Below, in pieces: positions 51,840-63,095 of a stretch of DNA of 64,000 bases. The first letter of the stretch is position 1; every line of letters begins with the position of its first letter. The stretch comes from Micropterus salmoides (taxonomy: Eukaryota; Chordata; Actinopteri; Centrarchiformes; Centrarchidae). Both the position numbers and the translations under genes were made by a program. The notes below the pieces were generated by a model that was not told the origin of the DNA, searched no databases, and saw only the letters and a list, made by a program, of their open reading frames with translations. The stretch spans positions 12,235,252 through 12,299,251 of the forward strand of contig NW_024041262.1 in assembly GCF_014851395.1 (NCBI RefSeq), written 5' to 3'.

Positions 51840-54262
51840 ATTATCTTTTGAGTTCCAAATGTCAGACTTTAAGCCACCAAACAAATACTCCTATACTAGA
51901 TCCCTATCTGATGGTGCTGTGGTTAAGTTTAAGGATTCAGTCACTTCAGTGTGTAACTCAATTCCGTGTTTCAAAATACCTATACCGATACGCAATATTT
52001 ACCTATAGACTCTTATGCTAACATCAATCCCTCAGAAATCGATCATCTCATTGATAGCACTACAGGACTGCTCCAAATGACACTTGACACTGTTGCTCCT
52101 TTGAAAAAGAAACTGATTAAACACAGAAGACTACCTCTATGGTACAATAGCCAAACATGCAAGCGGCGTGGCGGTAGTAGCTCAGTCCATAAGGATTACG
52201 CTAGGAACTGGAGGGTCGCCGCAACCAGAGTTGCAGAGTGTGGACGGGTAGCTATAGAGGTGCCAGTTCACCTCCTGGGCACTGCCGAACCCCCAACTGC
52301 TCGGGGCGCCGCACTGAGTGGCAGCCCCCTCACTCTGACAATCCCAGGTTCCTCTTCCACACTGTAGCCAGATTGACGGGAAGCCACAGCTCTATGGAAC
52401 AATGTATCCCTCTTGACCTCAGTAGTGACATTTTTATGAACTATTTCAACAACAAAATTTTAGTTAGTAGAGATGAAATTCAGTACCTACTGCCTTCATT
52501 GGATGCCGACCTGCCCTTAGTCTCCTCAGAAGCACCTTTAAAGCTCAATGGATATTAGGACTGTTTTGCTACCATCAACCTTCACCAACTTACTTCAGCT
52601 GTGTCCTCGTCCTAACCAACGACCTGCCTCACAGACCCCCTTCCAACCAAACTGCTCAAAGAGAAACCTTTCCTTGACAACAGGCTATGTACCTCAGTTT
52701 TTTAAGTAAGTGGTTATTAAACCACTTCTTAAAAAGCCTGCTCTTCATCCAGGGGTTTTAGACAGTTACAGAACAACATCTAACCTTCCTTTCATATCCA
52801 AGATCCTTGAAAAAACTGTGTCAAATCAACTCTGTGAATTTTTGCATAGCAACAACTAATTAGAAAAATTTCGGTCAGGTTTCAGAATGCATCATAGTAC
52901 AGAGACAGCACTGCTAAAAATCTCTAATGATCTTTTAACTGCATCAGATGAGGGACTAGTCTCTTTATTGGTCTTGTTGGATCTAAGTGCGGCATTTGAC
53001 ACAACTGACCAACCATATTTTATAACAGAGACTTGAACACGTAATTGCCATAAAAGGAACTGCTTTAAGCTGGTTTAAATCTTACTTATCAGATCACACC
53101 CAGTTTGTACATGTAAACAATGAGTCCTCTCTGCACAGCAAAGTCACCCATGGAGTTCCACAAGGTTCAGTCCTTGGACCTATTTTATTCACCTTAGATA
53201 TGCTTCCGCTAGGTAATATCATTAGGAACCACAGTATAAATTTCCATGGTTATGCTGATGATACGCAGTTATACCTTTCTATCAGACCTGATGAAACCAA
53301 CCAGTTAGCTAGGCTTCAAACGTGCATTAAGGATGTGAAAAGGATGTCTTAGTTATTAAATAATTTCTTGATGTTGAACTGTTGAAAAACTGAGGTTGTA
53401 GTACTTGGACCCAAACACCTCCGAGACACAGTGTCTGCAGACATAGTGGCTTAATGGCATTGCCATGGCCTCCAGCACCACCGTGAAGAATCTGGGAGTT
53501 ATTTTTGATCAAGATCTGTCTTTTAACTCACACATAAAGCAAACTACAAGGACTGCCTATTTTAATCTTTGCAATACTTCGAAAATTAGAAACCTTCTGC
53601 ATCCAGATGATGCAGAGAAACTTGGTCACGCATTTGTTACCTCAATGCTTGACTACCGTAACTCCGTGCTTTCAGGCAGCTCAAAAAAATCTCTTAAGTC
53701 TCCAGTTAATACAAAACGCTGCTGCACGCATACTGACTAGAACCAGTAGGAGAGATCATATCACCCCTGTTTTAGCAACTTTGCACTGGCTCCTGGTAAA
53801 ATTGAGAATTGATTTTAAAATACTTCTTCTTACATAGAAAGCCCTTAATGGTCAGGCACCATCCTATATGAAAGAACTCTTTACACCATACTGCCCCACT
53901 GCGCTTCCAAAATGCAGGGCTACTTGTAGTGCCTAGGGTCTCTAGATGTAGAATGGGAGCCAGAGCCTTTAGCCATCAGGCACCTTGGCTATGGAATCAG
54001 ACCACTGTTTGGGGTCGGGAAGCAACCAACATTTCCATATTTAAGAGTAGCCTAAAAACCTTTCTTTTTAGTAAAAATTTTAGTTAGGGATGGTTTTTCT
54101 TTATTTTGTGTTTAAATGATTTATTTCTTGTTTTTTTATAATTTAGTATTTTATTGTTTTTTTTAATGTGTGTATCTTGTTATGTGTTGTAAGACTTTTT
54201 ATCTAATTGCAATCTTACTGCTGGTGATTTTTGACTTCAAATAAATTTGACTTGACTTGACT
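51840..54262 (+). mobile_element. L2-clade LINE, 5'-truncated and degenerate
   Basis: Plus-strand non-LTR retrotransposon remnant. The reverse transcriptase is recognisable across several frames: YRTTSNLPFISKILEKTVSN (from about 52761), FRSGFRMHHSTETALLKISN (about 52870), LLVLLDLSAAFDTTD, THGVPQGSVLGPILF (about 53150) and GYADDTQLYL (YADD at 53251-53262). Downstream come VKNLGVIFDQDLSFNSHIKQ, a DYRNSVLSG segment, and AAARILTRTSRRDHITPVLA. The 3' end is the short repeat TTGACTTGACTTGACT (about 54247-54262), as in L2 elements. Many stops and frameshifts; the endonuclease is missing. A SINE interrupts it at 52163-52365. Confidence 0.85.
52163..52365 (+). repeat. tRNA-derived SINE inserted in the L2 LINE
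   Basis: The head GGCGTGGCGGTAGTAGCTCA, followed by GTCCATAAGG, carries an A-box-like sequence. GGGTCGCCGCAACC is a decayed B-box region. The body GGTGCCAGTTCACCTCCTGG and CCGAACCCCCAACTGCTC and the tail GGCAGCCCCCTCACTCTGAC match a common teleost SINE core. The 3' boundary is approximate. Confidence 0.75.
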
Positions 54263-56569
54263 CTTCTCATCGCTGTCTTTACACTCCTTGTGTCTTTCCT
54301 CCAGATAATTTCCAACCACTTGCTTGCATTTCCTTTTTTCTTCCTTTTACTTCTCGCCTTGCATCATCTTTTTCCCACACTCACATTGCCTTCTTTACTA
54401 AAGGATATTCATAAAATTGTAACCTACAGATAAAACTGACCAGTGATAGCAGCATTGTTGTACCTTAGTGCAGAGTAGGGAAGACATGTTTTCAGGAGGA
54501 TGGCAGAAACAGTACTGACCCTATGTGGCTAAAGGGTGGAGAGATTAACCTCTGTCCTCATCTTTCACTGATTCAGTATACATCGTTGAAGAGTCACTGG
54601 ACTGGACAGATTGAATAAAGCAGCTTTGAGTACCTTAAGTGACAGGCAGGAGCAAAGGCCAGCCATCATGGACTCGCAGACGTATCCCTCTACATTACAG
54701 AATGATGGACATTAATTTGTTCATTACACTGCAGATTCTACGCATGGTTAACTGACCGATTTGTCACCATTGATTATGGCTGTATCACAGAGGATGCACA
54801 GTTAGTGCCCACCCTCTGCAAAGAAAACTGCTTAAACTACAGTATAACTCTTTTGGAAGTATATTTGCATGTAATTTGTAAGCAATAACTGAAAGACCTG
54901 AAAAGATGTGAATAAGGGAAAAATGGGCTGTTGAAAGCAAAGTTATGGAAAAATAGTCAACACGAGTGATCGAACTATGAAAAAATAATGGCAATTCCAG
55001 GCTGACATATCTTCTAGCATTTCAATAGCATTTAAGATGGAATTTGGTGGTTTCATTGTAACAAAGACAACTTTGAAGGCTAATATGGGCTCAAGTTCTA
55101 ATTAAAAAGTTACAAATATCTCAATTAAATCTGGCACGAGTGGAAATGTAATGGCTTTAAGGTCAGTGGGAGGCAGGAATACAGTACAGTGTGAGCTCTT
55201 GGCTAATCTAAATTTAGAGGCAAGGTCATTAATTAGTCTCAGCAGAAGGTGGCAGGTGACATGGGTACTTGCAAGACATTACTAGAACGTTGGAGAGATG
55301 ATTTCTAAGGCTGTGAACCTGAAGCATTGACTGATAGCAATCCCTGCTAAAGTCACTCTCTTTCTCAGCACATATGTCGTGCACGCATACACGTACATGC
55401 ATCTTAATCTAATTCAAGCTCATGACTGCAGTAACCGGTTTTGCACTAGATTGCATTTCTCTTCCTGCTCCTATTCAATCAGAGACGAGGAGGCAGCGCT
55501 CCACTGTCCTGGTCCTTCAAACAGACTTGTCGCAACAGTCTTACGTACCAAACCCCTCTGGCTCCTTCCCCTTCTATTACAGAGAAAACAGGTATGAGAG
55601 AAAAAGGGGTGATAGGGAAAGAGAATGATTAAAAAAAACAATAACAAGGAGGACTGAAGTCAGACAGAAAAGACAGGAAGAGATGGAGGGGCGTAGGTAG
55701 GGGGTGGCCTGCGAGAAAGAGACAGTGAGTGGGAGAAACGGAGACAAAGACACTGTGGGAATGAGAGAAATGCTGGATTTGTAACTGCAGGGAAGAGCTT
55801 TTTTTGTACCAGATGTCCACCCACATCAACACATACGCTGTGAGTGAATGATATGAGATTTGATGACCGTTATTTCAAAGTCTAGAGTACTGGCAGTGGT
55901 GGGAGTATTTTTTTAAATATTTTTTTTGATCTGTACTTTCATCCTGGTTATATAATTTATCAACTCACAAGCAATTTAATGGGATTCATGTTAAAGCTTA
56001 AGATATCTGAAGGTTCAGAAGTGGTGAGCAAAAAGAAACGCAGGACACCAAAGTTTCTTTTTCCTGGGAGTCCTGCTTTAGCAGCAGGCAAAGCAAATTA
56101 CATTATCTTTCTAAATTTAGGACACTAATTGCTGCGCTCTGATGCAAAGCAAGAGTTTGTTAGAACTTAACAAAGCCACACAAATGAAGTTTGCAGGGTG
56201 TGAACAGCTTCTGAGTGACACAAAATTAACTGGGTATTAATATTTTCAAATCCATCTGAGAAAGGTTCATTACACACATCAGACCATTTCAGGTACTCCA
56301 TATGTAGATAAAACCACATAGGAAAATTACAATTAGACTACATCTTATTATACTGTACATCTGCTTGCACAGTCCTCTTTAGAGCTGACTGTGATTTAGA
56401 AATCTAGGTTCAGGACAGAAGATTAAACATGTTTCTCACACACATTTCAAAAGTAATTTGAAATGTAACTACTCTGACCGAGAACTTGCTATGTTAAGAC
56501 TGCTACTTCATATCCCCAGATTGTCTGGGAATTACTGAATGTAAAACCTGAAAGATTTATATCAACAAC

Positions 56570-56650
56570 ACCTACTGCCAATCTGCCCTTGAGCAAGGCA
56601 CTTACAGAAACTACATTCTGTGCTGGAGCCTCTTAGCAATCAACAATAAA
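56570..56650 (+). repeat. Possible SINE core fragment
   Basis: TGCCCTTGAGCAAGGCACTTA matches the conserved core found in teleost tRNA-derived SINEs (a homologous CTTGGGCAAGATACTGAA lies in the copy at 49409). Head and tail are not recognisable. Confidence 0.3.
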
Positions 56651-56969
56651 GAGTTGTCACTATTGCTGGGAAGCTCCGACTGTGAATGTGTGGGACTTTT
56701 GTGACAGGATGCTGCTTGAAAAGAGAGCACAAGGCAGACTTTGCCCAGAACAGCTCTTTCTCACTCTTCCTTTCGCTCCTTCTCCTCTATATCCAGTGTA
56801 TCGACTTTATCCCCTCTATTTCTATCTATAGAAAAGCCTCTGTGTTTAACGGTGCGTCAGTAGGAAGAATCCATAGTAGACAGCACCATGCCTGACAGTA
56901 CACATCCACTGCACCTCCAAATTTATGTAACACAATTGTTGCTCACACATGCATACAGACACATGCTTA

Positions 56970-56972
<3 letters not shown>

Positions 56973-57004
<32 letters not shown>
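56973..57004 (+). repeat. (GC)(AC)n microsatellite
   Basis: GCGCGC then about fourteen AC units. Confidence 0.95.
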
Positions 57005-57430
57005 GTGTATACAAACACCTGTATGCCTGACAGTCCTGTTTGTGTGCAGACATGCATAAATACACTGACAGATTATTTAAACCTGTTATTCAGATTGCCA
57101 TAGTGTGGTGCTCTTTGATTGAAGGGACCAATCCTTTTTCTCTCCAATATAGGTTATATTCACACCCAATATAAACAAGTAAATATTATTAAATCATTCA
57201 ATTGTGACAAAAACACTGAGACAATGAGAAAAAATTAAGGTGTGATGGACAATGAGAAATGATAGCATAATCTTTCTAAGACACAGCATACAAACATGTT
57301 CATTTTGAGAGAAATGAGAATGAAGGGAAACACAGAGGGACGTGACAATGCATGATTACAGCCATAGAGCCATGTAGCCTGGCATACCTGTGCACAGACA
57401 CAGACACACAACGACATACACACAGGTTAC

Positions 57431-57549
57431 CTGGCCTCTGCCACAGTGCAGCAGTAACTGCCACTGCGCTGCGAGCTCCTGCCCACCCGCAGCTCCTCTT
57501 GAGACTTACGGCGATTAAAGTAGTCTGTGAGTTTCCCAAAACTCGCCAT
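57431..57549 (-). CDS. Coding exon 1 (start codon) of an unidentified gene
   Basis: First coding exon, read right to left. The ATG at 57549-57547 has a good Kozak context (A at -3, G at +4). It encodes 39 codons plus two bases, starting MASFGKLTDYFNRRKSQEEL. The exon ends GAGGCCAG followed by the intron sequence GTAACC. The two leftover bases (AG) join the first base of exon 2 (G) to give an Arg codon, so phase matches exactly. A stronger-looking GTAAGT donor lies inside the exon (exon end at 57510), but using it would break the frame into exon 2. RRKS at residues 13-16 resembles a basophilic kinase site. No signal peptide or membrane segment is visible. I do not recognise the family. The exon call rests on splice and phase agreement with two further exons and on protein-like composition, not on homology. 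Confidence 0.8.
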
Positions 57550-58130
57550 CTTTCCCCTCTCCGCTCACCTCCAACTCCCTCTGTCCTCTTGCCTTCTTTC
57601 CCTTTGATCCGTAAAACACAAATATATAAAAAATGTTTCTGGCTCTGTTCTCAAAGCTCCTTGGTGCCCAACCTCTTGACTTGCAGTCTGCCTTCTTCTG
57701 CTTCTTCCTGGATTTCAGTGTCGCGGCTCAGCGTCAGCCGCAGGTCCGAGTCTCCCTGTGCTCCCTCATCCTATTGCGCTCAGCACTAAATGTGATGAAG
57801 AACAAGCCAAACCTCACTCTGCCTTTCTCTGCCTCTCTCCTCTTTCGATCGGTGGCTACTGCGTGCAGAGCGCATTCACTACATCTCTCAGAATAGTAAC
57901 ATTTGTAACTGCCTACCAATCGACACAGCAGGAGTGCCTCCTCACTGGCGAGCAAACAGGAAGGAGGAGAGAGAGAGAAAATGAGCGAGGGAGAGATGGT
58001 GGCTGAGCGTCGGTCTTGTGTGCTGGAGAAAGCAGAGCTGGTGGGAGAATATGAGCTGCTATGATGCTTGTATCTACGCCCAGCCCCCCCACCCTCTCTC
58101 TCTCTCTCTGTCTGTTTTTTTAGTACATAC
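57550..58130 (-). promoter_or_regulatory. Putative 5' UTR / promoter zone of the unidentified gene
   Basis: DNA directly upstream of the start codon on the minus strand. It is richer in CpG than the rest of the window, for example around 57720-57780 and 57845-57870, and lacks recognisable transposons. Runs of CTCTCT/GAGAGA (58080-58170) and a (CA)n tract (58208-58242) close it off upstream. No convincing TATA box was seen, and the transcription start cannot be placed. An untranslated exon further upstream is possible. Confidence 0.4.
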
Positions 58131-58205
58131 TCTCTGTGTTGCTCGCAAGCCCTCTCTCTCTCTCTCTGGTATGAATTCTTTCACATGACCGTTTGACTCT
58201 CGGTG

Positions 58206-58207
<2 letters not shown>

Positions 58208-58242
<35 letters not shown>
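58208..58242 (+). repeat. (CA)n microsatellite
   Basis: About seventeen units in the putative promoter-proximal flank of the gene. Confidence 0.96.
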
Positions 58243-58244
<2 letters not shown>

Positions 58245-59112
58245 GCAATCAAAGCTGGATAGCAGTATGAAACGGCTGAGCTTTGAGTGTATCACTCTGC
58301 CTCGCTCTCCACCTCTCTCTTCTGTTCCTCTCTCTCTATGGCACACACACACACATTCAACCTGAAGTGCACCTGCTCCACGACCATAACTTCCCCCTGC
58401 CTGTGTGTGTTTGTTTGTGTGAATGTGTGTTGTGTAAAAGGATAGCACTCCCTTTAGCTCTAATTTGATCAATAAAAAAAAACAAGCAGAGAGGTTTGGC
58501 CAGTTTGACCGGCTGGTGGCTCTGTGCATTTCTCTGAAGGAAATCCACACGCACGGATTAAAATGGAATGACAGGAGGACAGGGACAGCGAGGGAGCGAG
58601 AGGGCAAGGGAAGGAGGGAAAGGAAGTGTATGAGGAAGGAGGGAAAGGAGGTATAGAGGGAGGGCTCTTTGTGAAGAGCTCATTAGTGAGTGAATGTGTA
58701 TGTGCGGCTCCCTCCCACACATCCAGACACCATACACACAGGCATTCCTCTTGCTATTCGTTGTCTCCTTCTCACTGTGCTTTTTTATCTATTTTCGAAC
58801 AGGTGACCGTGGCTTCTTCTGCTCCCTCTCCCCTTTCTGCTTTCACTGTCAAAATCTGTGGGTCGTACCCTCCATTCCCTTTAGCTGCCTGCTTCTCCTT
58901 CCTTTCATCCATCTCCCGCCACAAGCCTCCCTTTTCTATACTTCTCATCCTCCTTCCCTCTCATCCCTGCTCTCACTCTCTTTCCCGCTTCTTTCCCTAT
59001 ATTCAACCAGCCAGAGGGTAGCTTCTAAATGATGTGGCATGTACATCATGCCGACTTGAGAAGTTATACACATCACAGCGCTAATGTGAATTGTAAATAT
59101 ACTATATATATG

Positions 59113-59423
59113 CACGGTAAATGGACTGTACTCGTATGACTCCTTTCTAGTCTTCCGACTACTCAAACCAATTTACATCTCACATTCGCCCCATTCACAC
59201 ACATTCATACTGCTCATTCAACTGCTCATCAGAAACAGAAATCCTCATCACACACACTCACACACAGACAGCACAACCATCGGGAGCAATTTGGGGTTGA
59301 GTATGTGGACATGCAAATTGGTGGAGCCGGAGATTGAATCACCAACCTCATCCTGATTAGTAACCGATTACTAATCAGTCATTAGTGGACAACAGGCTCT
59401 ACCTCCTGAGCCACAGCTGCCCC
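59113..59423 (-). repeat. tRNA-derived SINE, minus orientation
   Basis: On the minus strand the head reads GGGGCAGCTGTGGCTCAGGA, then GGTAGAGC (A box TGGCTCAGGAGG). A B-box-like GGTGATTCAATCTCC follows. The conserved core includes the complement of TCGGGAGCAATTTGGGGTT, and the tail corresponds to CGGTAAATGGACTGTACTCG on the plus strand. Both ends meet TATATATA, probably an AT-rich target-site duplication. Same family as the SINE at 49409-49653. Confidence 0.8.
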
Positions 59424-59573
59424 TTATATATATATTGTGCAGGCAATTTGGGATGTATTGATGTATTGATCATTTTTAAAGATCTATGTGACTTCTGGAC
59501 TCAAGAGTGACTCAGTGTGTGGCGTCAAGATTGTGGAATAACAAATATATAATTAATGATGTAACCTTTCACT

Positions 59574-59860
59574 GCGAGTGGCACGGTGGTCCAGTGGATG
59601 GCACTGTGGCCTCACAGCAAGAAGGTTGTAGGTTCAAACCCCGGGTTGCCCCAGCCATTCTGTGAGAAGCTTGCTTCCTCCCACCATCCAAGGACATGTG
59701 GGCTAGGTTAATTGGTGACCCTAAATTGTCCTTAGGTGTGAGTGTGACTAGTTGTTTGTGTGTGGACCTGTCCAGGGTTTACCAGATGTCAGCTGGGATT
59801 GACTCCAGCCCCCGCGACCTTGTACGCAGGATAAGCGTTTGACGATGGATGGGTGGATGG
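59574..59860 (+). repeat. tRNA-derived SINE with perfect 11-bp target-site duplication
   Basis: The head AGTGGCACGGTGGTCCAGTG contains an A box and GTAGGTTCAAACCCCGG a B box. The core has GCTTCCTCCCACCATCCAAG and AGGTTAATTGGTGACCCTAA. The tail ends GATGGATGGGTGGATGG, as in a very common teleost SINE family distinct from the neighbour at 59113. It is flanked by AACCTTTCACT at 59563-59573 and 59861-59871. The perfect duplication suggests a fairly recent insertion. The middle is shorter than I remember the family being. Confidence 0.9.
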
Positions 59861-60189
59861 AACCTTTCACTTTGCTTGTCTATTAGTCTAGTAGTCGATC
59901 AAGATCAGAAAAGCCAGGTTTACTCAGATCAGCAGCAATCACAGTTGCTACAATCACACTGAACATGCATTGCATTTTTGGCAATGAACACCATAAGTGT
60001 GAATCACACAGCTCTTCCAGCTCAAATGGCACATTTATGAGCACAATTTTCTTCAGCTGTCTTGTTTTGCGTGTCCATGCAATCCATTTCCAAAAGATAT
60101 TCCACTTACTATAATTTAAGACATGGAAAAACAGTAAATTCTTCCTTTTGAAAAGCTAGACAGATCAACAGTTTTTTTCTTGAAAAAAA

Positions 60190-60275
60190 ATCATTCAACA
60201 ATTAATCAGTTTTCAAAAATGTTGCCAATTACTTTTCTGTCAATCAGCTAATCAATTAATCACTTCAGCTCTAAT
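60190..60275. mobile_element. hAT-like MITE remnant
   Basis: The pattern CAATTAATCAGTTTTC and CTGTCAATCAGCTAATCAAT followed by TAATCACTTCAGCTCTAA resembles the ATTAATCGATTAATC-type end of a widespread fish hAT-derived MITE. Only one end is seen. Confidence 0.45.
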
Positions 60276-63095
60276 CATCACAGTTTCAGAAAGCAAGAAT
60301 ATTAAAGGGCAGATTATTATGGTTGCCATGCAACTGTCCACATTAGCTAACCTTATTTAAAAATGTGGATAACAGTCAGAAATAGATCAGAATAGGTACA
60401 AGTGGTATAAGTGGTACATTTTATTATTTATTGCCCACTCCAGGTGCTGCAGTTTGTCTCTGATACTGACAGACGGAGGATGAAAAGTGTGCAAAGGAGA
60501 CTACTTTGTGTGAAAGGTAGCTGAAGTGTAGACGGTTTCAAGTGCCCCAAAACGCACTTCATTGTAAACACAAGGAATACACATGTGATCAAATCACTGA
60601 AGATGCGTGACAAGTAGTACAGCAATGCTCTGAAGTGTGTCCACTGTGATTGGTTCCGGTTATGGGTGCCGGTTAAGCTACATTGCAGAACACTCCAGTA
60701 AAGATCAGTTACTGCCTAGACAGGTCAAAAAGAATCGTTATCAACAATTAATCAAGACGTAATTACATACACTGCCAAGACAAAACATATTCCTGTACCC
60801 TAATGCAGGGTAAAGGAATTTGTCTCAGTAACACTGGTGCAGAGACTGAGACTTTGACAATTACAGACTAGCCTATGTGTCTGTGTGTCGGTGTGTGTGC
60901 TTGTGTGTATCGCTGTGTGTGTTCTGCTACTGTTTGCAGAGCTGTGATCCCTCGCTGCTGTTAATTTTGTGTGAAAGGTGTGGGCTGCGTGAGCTTTGCA
61001 GGTTCCCATGCTAAAGAGTTCAGCTTATTGATCAGCCTCTGTCGTCTCCCTCTGTCTCGATCAAAATTCTCTTCATTCCCTCCCTCTGTGTCATGATTTG
61101 CACTGCCCCTTCACCGACTGCCCATTGATCTGAGAAGCAACATGGTCTGTCCATGGCCCAGGAGGAATTGTAATATTTCGATAAGAGCAGGGAGAGAGGG
61201 AGACAGGGGCTACCGAAGAAACAGAGATAGAAAAATTAGGTGAACATAGTGTAATATTGATGAGTGTAAAAGCCTCTGCATTCATCATCCTTGCTGACAC
61301 CACAATATTATTCTTCAATTCATCTGCAGTAAGTTCATATACATTTGCAACACAGATTCATCAATTCTACGTATGAACTTCCTGTGCTGCAGCATTTTAT
61401 TTTATTTTATTAACTATTTTTACAGATTTTTAGATTCACTCAAAGTCTGAAACTGTATCACTTGTAAACTGTAGCAGCCAATTTTCCCTTTTTTGGCCAT
61501 ATGGGAAAAATATACTTGGGATAGATGTAATTTGTAAATGTTAATATTTTTAAGGCATATTGAACAATTGTCTGCCACACTGATGTTATCCATACCTGCA
61601 ATAGAGGCAGTGAAAAAAGTGAAAGGCTGATAGAAAAACATATAAAAAATGTCCTGAAGTTTCCACTCTGGGAAACAGAGAGAGTAAGAGTTAGTCAGGG
61701 AGACAGAGAGAGCGGGAGTTCGGAGGATTGAGTGAGTCACAGTGAAAGAGAAGGAATCTTGACAAAAAAGGATACGGCAGCAACGGAGCGAACAACAGGT
61801 CTCTGAGGGGAATTTACCACCACAGCGAGGAAGAGCTGAGCTCAAACTATTGACAGCTCGGGCTTCTTTTTGCTTTTAGTCTGCAGTTGGCTCTGAATGG
61901 TTTTTGACTGATAAATAAATCATAAACCACCATTTTTCTAGGGCTATTTTCATTCAAACACAAAAAACATCCTCACTCTGGCAACATCCATTTGGGATAG
62001 TAATACCTGACTGAGGAAAGTTGCTTCCACTCAACTAAAAATAGACTAGACTAATAGAGGTCATCTTTGGACAGTCACTAGAACTTTTAATGTAAATGCT
62101 GAATAATTCAATCATGATTTAGATTTAAATAAATTATTATCTATGACTTATTATTAAACCAACTGTCAAAACACACAGTCATTTTATTCAGATTTTAAGG
62201 CAATGCTACAACAATAAGCTATTTTCTCCCACAATTTGGTAATTGTTTTCCTCATGTGTGCAACAATCCCTGTTATTGCTGACGTCAGCGAGGGTAAACC
62301 ATACGTGTCTGCACCTTTTTTTGCTTTATCCGTCAGACAGGAGTTTCACAGAACCAGAGCTTCTAGTGCAGCCACCGGAACATAATGCTTAACCAGGATT
62401 CAGTGTACAGACAAAGCCAAGGCACAGCTGTCAGGATCTGAACTGGGTCCCTCCAGTGGTGGATAGGAAGAAGAATCCAAGACCAGGCTGAATTCGTGGT
62501 CCTGTCCATTTAGGACTCCAGACAAACTTTTCATCTAGTAGCACTGGTTCTACCAACTTTCTTAATTGATCGCTCAAGCACATCATTTGGTCACACCACC
62601 ACCAAAAATGCTCTACATAGTGGTTAGTCTGTAATTTGTTAATGCTAAGTGATAACTCATCAATAATCATAATATTTATGCATGCAGAAAAATCAGTCTA
62701 TCATTTGAAAGTTTACTGTAGCAAGTCCAACGTTTCTTTAATGTCCTGCCCCAACCAGGCTGTGATTGGTTGGTTGAAGAAACTTAACATTGTCCAGCAC
62801 ATCGACTTCATGAAAAGTTGAACAACTGATAGGCTTATAGCTAAAATAGACAGCTAGCCAAACACAAACCTTCCTTATCTTCAAACTGTTGTCTTCTGTC
62901 TCACCGCTTCAGCTGCAGACGACGCATCTCTCTCTTGTTTTTGTATAACAAGCTGCCCAAGCACAGCAGAGTCACCGGGATTTCTGCCGGTGCCGGCGGC
63001 CAGTCAGACACTGTTTTGAACGATTCGTGGTGGGGCGGGGGCGATTACAATAGGTTTCAGTCTTTACTTGCACAGCCTACTCACACTTTAGGGGT

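Larger units (their letters stand above)
44087..57430 (-). other. Intron 1
   Basis: The 13.3 kb between exons 2 and 1. It contains the Tx1-like LINE complex, the L2 LINE and a few microsatellites. The remaining stretches (44087-46500, 54270-56970 and 57010-57430) hold no supportable gene. Confidence 0.75.

Noticed and set aside
39610..57549. Naming the gene (for example as a RIM-, SynGAP- or GRAMD-like family member)
   Set aside because: The motifs seemed vaguely familiar, but no remembered family matched residue by residue, so no symbol is given.
58074..59032. Several ORFs up to 177 codons on both strands
   Set aside because: CT/GA-repeat and CA-repeat DNA. Opposite-strand ORFs overlap fully and composition is not protein-like.
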